Assembly (NCBI GenBank): GCA_023392645.1
Contig: JAEVYR010000455.1
Location: forward strand, 1 to 11,197
From: Chloroflexota bacterium
Lineage (GTDB): Bacteria > Chloroflexota > Chloroflexia > Thermomicrobiales > UBA6265
Direction: 5' to 3'
Length of the DNA: 11,197 nt
This document shows, one piece after another, positions 6,780-11,197 of the stretch. The notes under the pieces were generated by a model. The model did not search any database and was not told where the DNA came from. It saw only the letters and a list, made by a program, of their open reading frames with translations. The translations under genes and the position numbers were made by a program. Each line of letters starts with the position of its first letter. Position 1 is the stretch's first letter.

Positions 6780-8534
6780 ATGCTGCTTGAGCTTGCCATC
6801 ACCGATTTCGCGATCATTCCGTCGAGCCGTATCACGTTCGGACCGGGCATGCATGTGCTCACCGGCGAGACGGGCGCGGGCAAGTCGATCCTGCTCGATG
6901 CGCTTGGCCTCGTGCTGGGCGATCGCGCATCCAGCGACGTTGTGCGCACGGGCGCGCGCCGCGCGCGGATCGAAGCGCTGTTCGAGCTGGATGGCCTTCG
7001 AGGCGATCAGGTGCGATCGCTGCTCAACGAGCAAGGGATCGAGTCGGACGCGGAACACCTCGTGATCGCGCGCGAGGTGGCCGGCAATGGCCGGTCGACC
7101 GCCCGCATCAACGGCCAGATCGTCACCGTGAGCCAGCTCGACGCCATTGGCGACCTGCTGGTCGACATTCACGGACAGTCGGACCACTTCGCCATTCGCC
7201 GCAAGGACGAGCAGCGGCGGATGCTCGATCGATATGCGGATCTGAGTGGGTCGGCCGGTGAAGTCGGCGAGCTTGCCGCGCGTGTAACCGAGCTGCGGCG
7301 TCGCCTGAAGTCGCTCGCGACCGGTGAGCGTGAGCGCGCTCAACGGCGCGACCTCCTGGCGTTCCAGGTCGAGGAAATCGACGCGGCTGCGCTGCAACCG
7401 GGTGAGGATGAACAGCTGGGGCAGGAGCAGCGCGTGCTCGGGAATGCCGAGATGTTGCGCGAGGAGTCGCTGCGGAGCCTGGCCGTGTTGAGCGGCGACG
7501 AATCGGAGACAACCGGCGTCGATGTCGCCACGGCGCTCAAGCAGGCCGAGCAGGGTCTCGCGAAAGTCGCGGACGTCGATGCATCGGCCGCGTCGCTGGC
7601 TGAGCGCCTTTCCGAGGTCGCCATTCTTGCCGACGATGTCGCGCACGACCTGCGTGCCTATCTCGACACCATCGAAGTGAACGAGGAGCGACTGGCGGAG
7701 ATCGAGGATCGCCTGGAGGTGATCCGGACGTTGAAGCGCAAGTACGGCACGACAATCGAGGACGTCCTCACATTTCGGGACGAGGCCGAGCGCGAGCTGC
7801 AATCGCTGACCGGTGGCGAGTTCGACACCGATGCGTTGCGGCAGCGCCTGGACGAAGCCGAGAACGCGCTCGCCCGCGAGGCCGTAGCGCTGTCGCGGGA
7901 GCGACGCGCGGCGGCGACGCGACTTTCGACGGAGATCGAGGAGAGCATCGCCTCGCTCAGGATGGGCAACGGCGTGGTGCGGATCGTCGTGGACCAACAC
8001 GATGATCCGAACGGGATCGCGGTCGAGCTCGACGGCGAGGAGCGGACCGTGCGCTTCGACCGTACCGGCATCGACGATGTGGAAATCCTCGTCGCGCCGA
8101 ACCGGGGCGAATCGCCCAAACCCCTCGGGCGCACCGCTTCCGGTGGGGAGACCGCGCGGATCATGCTCGCGTTCAAGTCGGTCCTGTCAGAGCACGATTC
8201 CACCCCGACACTGGTGTTCGACGAGATTGATGTCGGCGTTGGCGGCCGCACCGGACAAGTTGTCGGCGAGCGGCTGCGCGACCTCTCCGATCGTCACCAG
8301 GTGATCGTGATCACGCACCTGCCGCAAATCGCCGCGCTCGCCGACCGGCATGCCAAGATTTCAAAGGCGGAGATCGACGATCGCGTCGTCTCGCAGGTTG
8401 CCGATCTGGAGGATGGCGCGGTCGAGCATGAAATCGCGGCGATGCTCGACGGCGAGCCGGTGACGCCAGCCTCGATCGATGCGGCGCGGGAGATGCTTGC
8501 TCGCTCGCGACGATACCGCGAGCAGGTCGGCTGA
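6780..8534 (+). CDS. recN: DNA repair protein RecN (SMC-like ATPase)
   Basis: A complete 584-residue RecN. The N-terminal ATPase half begins with the typical LLELAITDFAII and has Walker A GETGAGKS (29-36), then the VDIHGQSDH motif near residues 124-132. A long charged coiled-coil region (about 150-370) links to the C-terminal ATPase half. This half has the ABC signature SGGE (454-457), Walker B TLVFDE (477-482) with the catalytic E482, and the H-loop histidine in ITHLPQIA (H513). RecN is a cytoplasmic SMC-like protein that acts early at double-strand breaks, tethering ends for RecA-dependent repair. The ATG at 6780 is fixed by the conserved N-terminus, although no strong Shine-Dalgarno precedes it. 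I could not see a recognisable LexA box in the 105-nt gap upstream. The hairpin at 6710-6744 lies within that gap. ybaB follows after 176 nt. Confidence 0.96.
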   Translation: MLLELAITDFAIIPSSRITFGPGMHVLTGETGAGKSILLDALGLVLGDRASSDVVRTGARRARIEALFELDGLRGDQVRSLLNEQGIESDAEHLVIAREVAGNGRSTARINGQIVTVSQLDAIGDLLVDIHGQSDHFAIRRKDEQRRMLDRYADLSGSAGEVGELAARVTELRRRLKSLATGERERAQRRDLLAFQVEEIDAAALQPGEDEQLGQEQRVLGNAEMLREESLRSLAVLSGDESETTGVDVATALKQAEQGLAKVADVDASAASLAERLSEVAILADDVAHDLRAYLDTIEVNEERLAEIEDRLEVIRTLKRKYGTTIEDVLTFRDEAERELQSLTGGEFDTDALRQRLDEAENALAREAVALSRERRAAATRLSTEIEESIASLRMGNGVVRIVVDQHDDPNGIAVELDGEERTVRFDRTGIDDVEILVAPNRGESPKPLGRTASGGETARIMLAFKSVLSEHDSTPTLVFDEIDVGVGGRTGQVVGERLRDLSDRHQVIVITHLPQIAALADRHAKISKAEIDDRVVSQVADLEDGAVEHEIAAMLDGEPVTPASIDAAREMLARSRRYREQVG

Positions 8535-8545
8535 GCGTCCTCCGG

Positions 8546-8551
8546 TATACT
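8546..8551 (+). promoter_or_regulatory. Possible -10 element for the ybaB-DUF951-MFS unit
   Basis: TATACT, five of six matches to the sigma-70 -10 consensus, twelve bases after the recN stop codon. If used it would give a leader of about 150 nt for ybaB. No clear -35 hexamer is visible within the end of recN, so the call is weak. Confidence 0.28.
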
Positions 8552-8698
8552 GCGAGGGCACTTTCCCGCGGATCGCGGGCACGAGTGGATCGCCAACCGT
8601 CGATCAACGACATGCCGCCTTCGCGGCGGCGCGAACGAATTGGCCGGCACCGGGCTGGCGCCATGGTTGCGTATCGACACGACGCGCGACCGTACCAT

Positions 8699-8705
8699 GA
8701 AGGGA
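8699..8705 (+). promoter_or_regulatory. Shine-Dalgarno site of ybaB
   Basis: GAAGGGA lies five bases before the ATG at 8711 and decides this start over the upstream in-frame GTG at 8585. The resulting 100-residue protein has the normal YbaB length. Confidence 0.65.
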
Positions 8706-8710
8706 CGATC

Positions 8711-9013
8711 ATGCAGCCGAGCATGAAAATGATTCAGCAGATGCAGAACCGCATGGCCAAGATTCAGCAGGAGCTGGAGGAGACCGAGGTCGAGGGCAGC
8801 GCCGGCGGCGGCGTGGTCACGGCCACCGCCAACGGGCAACGCGCCTTGATGTCGATCAAGATCGACCCCTCCGCGGTCGATCCCGAGGATGTCGAGATGC
8901 TCGAGGCCCTCGTCCTCACCGCGGTCCAGGACGCGCTCGACAAGTCGGCGGCGCTCGCCGAGGAAAAGATGGGCGCGCTCACCGGCGGGCTCAAGATTCC
9001 CGGGCTGATGTAG
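8711..9013 (+). CDS. ybaB: YbaB/EbfC family nucleoid-associated DNA-binding protein
   Basis: A complete 100-residue member of the YbaB/EbfC family. It has the N-terminal helix rich in Met, Gln and Lys (MKMIQQMQNRMAKIQQEL), the strand segment with VEGSAGGGVVTATANGQ and the IDPSAVDPEDVEMLEALV segment before the C-terminal helix, ending in GLKIPGLM, close to the typical GLNLPG ending. Family members form tweezer-like dimers that bind DNA and act as nucleoid-associated regulators. In many bacteria ybaB lies between dnaX and recR; here it follows recN and precedes a DUF951 gene, and recR is not in the window. The start is supported by GAAGGGA five bases upstream and by family length. The next gene starts 20 nt downstream, so the two are probably co-transcribed. 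Confidence 0.93.
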   Translation: MQPSMKMIQQMQNRMAKIQQELEETEVEGSAGGGVVTATANGQRALMSIKIDPSAVDPEDVEMLEALVLTAVQDALDKSAALAEEKMGALTGGLKIPGLM

Positions 9014-9033
9014 CCCCGATTGCCGTCAACACC

Positions 9034-9270
9034 ATGGTGCTAAAGGAACCGGTCCCGTTTTACATGGGCGATATCGTCCGATTGCGCAAGCCTCACCCCT
9101 GTGGCTCCTTTGAGTGGGAGGTGGTGCGGCTTGGCGCCGATATTGGCCTGCGCTGCCAGACCTGCCAGCGGCGGGTATTGTTGCCTCGCCGCACGCTTGA
9201 GCGACGGCTGAAGACATTCGTCGCGCGCGGCCCCGACGCGCCCGCCGCCGCCGGCGGCGCGACACCATGA
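9034..9270 (+). CDS. DUF951 family small protein
   Basis: A 78-residue protein carrying the DUF951 pattern: MGDIVRLRKPHPCGS (11-25), then EWEVVRLGADIGLRC and a C41-x-x-C44 pair, followed by VLLPR and a basic helix. Cys23 with Cys41 and Cys44 suggests possible metal binding, and the fold is probably a small nucleic-acid-binding-type beta barrel. Function is unknown. The Ala/Gly-rich tail (67-78) is longer than in many relatives. The start is uncertain: ATG 9034 is used, but ATG 9064 would give a 68-residue protein starting right at the conserved GDIVRL, and neither has a good ribosome site. Its stop overlaps the MFS start (ATGA, 9267-9270). Confidence 0.85.
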   Translation: MVLKEPVPFYMGDIVRLRKPHPCGSFEWEVVRLGADIGLRCQTCQRRVLLPRRTLERRLKTFVARGPDAPAAAGGATP

Positions 9271-10649
9271 CCGAGGCGACCGCCCGCACGAGCTCTCGGG
9301 AGGACTCGATTCGCGCTGTTCTCATGAACGGCGCGTTTCTGCGACTCTGGGGCGTGCAGGCCCTGACCCAGGTCGCGCAGAACATGATCAATTTCGCGCT
9401 GTTGCTGCGCGTTCGTGATGTCGTCGAGACGCACAACATGACGCAGGGCAACACCGCGATCAGCCTCGTGATCCTCGCGTTCTCGCTCCCGGCGGTGCTG
9501 TTCGGCCCGCTCGCCGGCGTTGTCGCCGATCGCAGCAACATGCGCCTGCTGATGGCGATTCTCAACGTCGCTCGCGCCGTCGCGGTGTTGATGTTCCTGT
9601 TGATCCGGCCGGAGTGGCATCCGGAATCGATCCTGCTCGCGTACTACGTGGTCACCTTCCTGTTCGGTATCGCTGGGCAGTTCTTCGCGCCGGTGCTCGG
9701 GGCGACGATTCCGCTGGTGGCGCCGCGCCACCAGCTGGTGTCAGCGAACGCGCTGTTCAACCTCACCTTCACGGCGGCGCAGCTCATCGGGTTCGCGGCG
9801 GCCGGCCCGGTGTTCGTCAAGATCTTCGGCATCGACAACCTTTTTATCGGAACGGTCGTGCTCTACATCGGCTGCGCGGCGCTGGTGATGACCATCCCTC
9901 GCACGCCGCCACGGGCGGTAAAGGTGCAAACCGGCGGCCTCGCCCAGATGGTCCTGAACGACATCAAGGAAGGCTTGATCTACATCCTTCGGGACCCGCA
10001 GTTGATGCGAGCGATCGGCTACCTGACGCTGGCCCAGACGACCTTCCTGATGGTGGCCGCGCTCGGACCCGAGTTCATCTCGGGCGTGATCGGGCTCGAC
10101 AAGGAGGACATCGGCTACATCGTCGCGCCGGCCGGTTTGGGCGTGCTGGTGGGCGTGCTGATCGTGCCGCGGGTGTTGCGACGGTTCGGACGCGGCTGGC
10201 TGATCGACATCGCGCTGACCCTCGCCGGCCTCATGCTCGGCGGTTTGGCGGCGGTCCGATACGTGATGGATTGGGCGTGGGTCGGGGGGATGTCGCCGGT
10301 CTGGATCGTGACCCTGATCGCAGGGTTGTTCGCGGCGCTGCTCGGCATCTGCAACGCGTTCATCCTCGTGCCCTCCCAGACCATGCTGCAGGAGCGCTCG
10401 CACGAGGCGGTGCGCGCCCGCGTCTACGCGACGTTCTTCACCATCTCGAACACGGCCTCGTTCGTGCCCATCTTCTTTGCGGCCGCGTTTGCCGACCTCT
10501 TCGGCGTGGTGCAGGTTCTCGCCGTGCTGGCAATCCTCATTGCCGGACTCGGTGCCTCCGCGCTGATCCACCGCCGGCAGGGCGAGCGCAGCCGCTGGGA
10601 GCGCGTGCGTCAGCTCCGCCAGCAGGGTCCTGAAGTGCTTCGCTCCTGA
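9267..10649 (+). CDS. MFS transporter, MFS_3/EntS-like putative exporter
   Basis: A 460-residue major facilitator superfamily protein with about twelve hydrophobic segments and a central loop near residues 205-235. The MFS motif A between TM2 and TM3 is present as GPLAGVVADRSNMR (80-93), with the conserved D88 and R89. The start NGAFLRLWGVQALTQVAQNM (21-40) resembles the MFS_3 (transmembrane secretion effector, EntS-like) group, whose members export small molecules or drugs by proton antiport. The substrate cannot be told. The C-terminal tail (about 430-460) is strongly basic and cytoplasmic. The start is the ATG of an ATGA overlap with the DUF951 gene, implying translational coupling. It converges on pyrB with only 16 nt between stop codons and no obvious terminator. 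Confidence 0.88.
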   Translation: MTEATARTSSREDSIRAVLMNGAFLRLWGVQALTQVAQNMINFALLLRVRDVVETHNMTQGNTAISLVILAFSLPAVLFGPLAGVVADRSNMRLLMAILNVARAVAVLMFLLIRPEWHPESILLAYYVVTFLFGIAGQFFAPVLGATIPLVAPRHQLVSANALFNLTFTAAQLIGFAAAGPVFVKIFGIDNLFIGTVVLYIGCAALVMTIPRTPPRAVKVQTGGLAQMVLNDIKEGLIYILRDPQLMRAIGYLTLAQTTFLMVAALGPEFISGVIGLDKEDIGYIVAPAGLGVLVGVLIVPRVLRRFGRGWLIDIALTLAGLMLGGLAAVRYVMDWAWVGGMSPVWIVTLIAGLFAALLGICNAFILVPSQTMLQERSHEAVRARVYATFFTISNTASFVPIFFAAAFADLFGVVQVLAVLAILIAGLGASALIHRRQGERSRWERVRQLRQQGPEVLRS

Positions 10650-10665
10650 ACGGAACGTTGCCGGA

Positions 10666-11197
10666 TCAATCGTCGCCGAGCAGGTCCGCGAGCAGCGCCA
10701 TGCGGACGAACACGCCATTTTTTGCCTGGCGGAAGTAGGCCGCCCTCGGGTCGGTGTCAACCTCTGTCGAGATTTCCGTGACTCGGGGCAGGGGATGCAG
10801 CAGAATCGCGTCGTCCTTCATCTGCCGCAGGGTCTCCGGCGTGATGACGTAATGCCCTTCGGCGGCCCGTGCCTCCTCCGGTGTCGCGAAACGCTCGCGC
10901 TGGATGCGCGTTTGGTAGACGACATCGCTCTCGGCGACCGCGTCGGCCAGGCTTGACTCGTCGCGCCACGCAACGCCATGCGCGTCGAGCGACTGCTTGA
11001 CGTCGTCGCCCATCGGCACCGCCGGCGGCGAGACGAAGACGAGGTTTGTGCCGTTCGACATCCCCAGCAGCCGCGCCAGGGACCGCACCGCCCGCCCATA
11101 GCGAAGATCGCCGACCAGGGCGATCGTGAGACCGTCGAAGGTGCCAAGCTCATGGTGAATGGTGTAAAGATCGAGCAACGCCTGGGTCGGGTGCTCG
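10666..11197 (-). CDS. pyrB: Aspartate carbamoyltransferase catalytic subunit, C-terminal part (N-terminus outside window)
   Basis: About 176 residues of the C-terminal half of PyrB, read on the minus strand and cut by the right edge. The visible part begins EHPTQALLDLYTI, which is the HPTQ carbamoyl-phosphate motif. It then has VGDLRYGRAVRSLARLL, the TRIQRER aspartate-binding segment and the HPLPR loop, and ends with the typical YFRQAKNGVFVRMALLADLL. Every active-site element expected in this half is intact. The enzyme condenses carbamoyl phosphate and aspartate to N-carbamoyl-aspartate, the committed step of pyrimidine synthesis in the cytoplasm. A start inside the window (TTG at 11178) is excluded because the conserved HPTQ lies upstream of it in frame. 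Regulatory sequences and other pyr genes would be beyond the right edge. Confidence 0.96.
   Translation of the reverse strand, partial: EHPTQALLDLYTIHHELGTFDGLTIALVGDLRYGRAVRSLARLLGMSNGTNLVFVSPPAVPMGDDVKQSLDAHGVAWRDESSLADAVAESDVVYQTRIQRERFATPEEARAAEGHYVITPETLRQMKDDAILLHPLPRVTEISTEVDTDPRAAYFRQAKNGVFVRMALLADLLGDD

Larger units (their letters stand above)
8535..8710 (+). other. recN-ybaB spacer with a possible promoter and several small hairpins
   Basis: This 176-nt gap is the longest in the window. It holds a TATACT -10-like hexamer (8546-8551) and then small inverted repeats: CCCGCG/CGCGGG (8565-8579, 3-base loop), GTCG/CGAC (8599-8611), GCCGCC/GGCGGC (8614-8630), TGGC/GCCA (8641-8663) and ATGGT/ACCAT (8663-8698). 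The last ends next to the Shine-Dalgarno of ybaB. An open frame with a GTG at 8585 runs into ybaB, but the extension is arginine-rich and unlike YbaB. A structured leader or small RNA is possible; in GC-rich DNA short stems also arise by chance. Confidence 0.4.

Noticed and set aside
4467..8000. A 1177-codon open frame on the minus strand spanning the molybdoenzyme gene and recN
   Set aside because: It is antisense to two well-supported genes, crosses their intergenic hairpin, and its translation is Arg/His/Asp-rich low-complexity sequence typical of the antisense frame of high-GC codon use.
8585..8710. N-terminal extension of YbaB from a GTG
   Set aside because: Family length and the ribosome site favour 8711; the extension is Arg-rich and unlike YbaB.
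8535..8710. SRP (4.5S/ffs) RNA or a tRNA in the recN-ybaB gap
   Set aside because: The conserved SRP core with its GGAAG/AGCAG loops is missing, and no cloverleaf or T-loop (GTTCRA) sequence is seen.
10650..10665. Bidirectional terminator between the MFS gene and pyrB
   Set aside because: The 16-nt spacer has only a three-base inverted match and no T-run.
9741..10760. A 339-codon minus-strand frame across the MFS gene
   Set aside because: Shadow frame; it also runs through the pyrB C-terminus in the wrong frame and has His/Asp/Arg-rich composition.

Overview
The window is a GC-rich, densely packed bacterial chromosome segment. The gene content is housekeeping-like, and there are no insertion sequences, phage genes, tRNA/rRNA genes or CRISPR arrays. 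GC-ending codons dominate, genes abut through ATGA stop/start overlaps, and the set includes a DUF951 protein, a DUF2085 membrane protein of the 'DARMTGIY' type, and recN next to ybaB. Together these suggest a Chloroflexota bacterium, possibly of the Thermomicrobia/Sphaerobacter group. The assignment is an inference from protein resemblance, not a measured placement.

Layout. (1) 1-662, minus: a PAP2-superfamily membrane phosphatase cut by the left edge, divergent from (2) a DUF2085 multi-pass membrane protein (about 678-1589, plus). (3) 1642-4308, plus: four genes joined by three successive ATGA overlaps. They encode a two-TM protein with a degenerate NERD-like domain, the clamp-loader delta-prime subunit HolB, an unrecognised 194-aa protein, and a 103-aa small alpha/beta (DUF4242-like) protein. 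(4) 4401-6674, plus: a lone molybdopterin-binding large subunit of the xanthine dehydrogenase/CO dehydrogenase family, with its own Shine-Dalgarno and no FeS or FAD partner in the window. A 13-bp hairpin separates it from (5) recN (6780-8534). (6) After a 176-nt GC-rich, potentially structured gap come ybaB/ebfC (8711-9013), a DUF951 gene (9034-9270) and an MFS exporter (9267-10649), closely spaced and the last two overlapping by ATGA. (7) 10666-11197, minus: the C-terminal part of aspartate carbamoyltransferase (pyrB), convergent with the MFS gene and cut by the right edge.

How the genes fit together. HolB (replication), RecN (break repair) and YbaB (nucleoid association) give the middle and right of the window a DNA-maintenance character. 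The NERD-like and 194/103-aa proteins are translationally coupled to holB and are the least understood part. The orphan molybdoenzyme subunit between these housekeeping genes is the main metabolic oddity. I do not see a clearly new multi-gene system. The best candidates for a second look are the holB-linked unknown genes, the orphan molybdenum subunit and the recN-ybaB spacer. No stretch over 300 bases lacks a gene.
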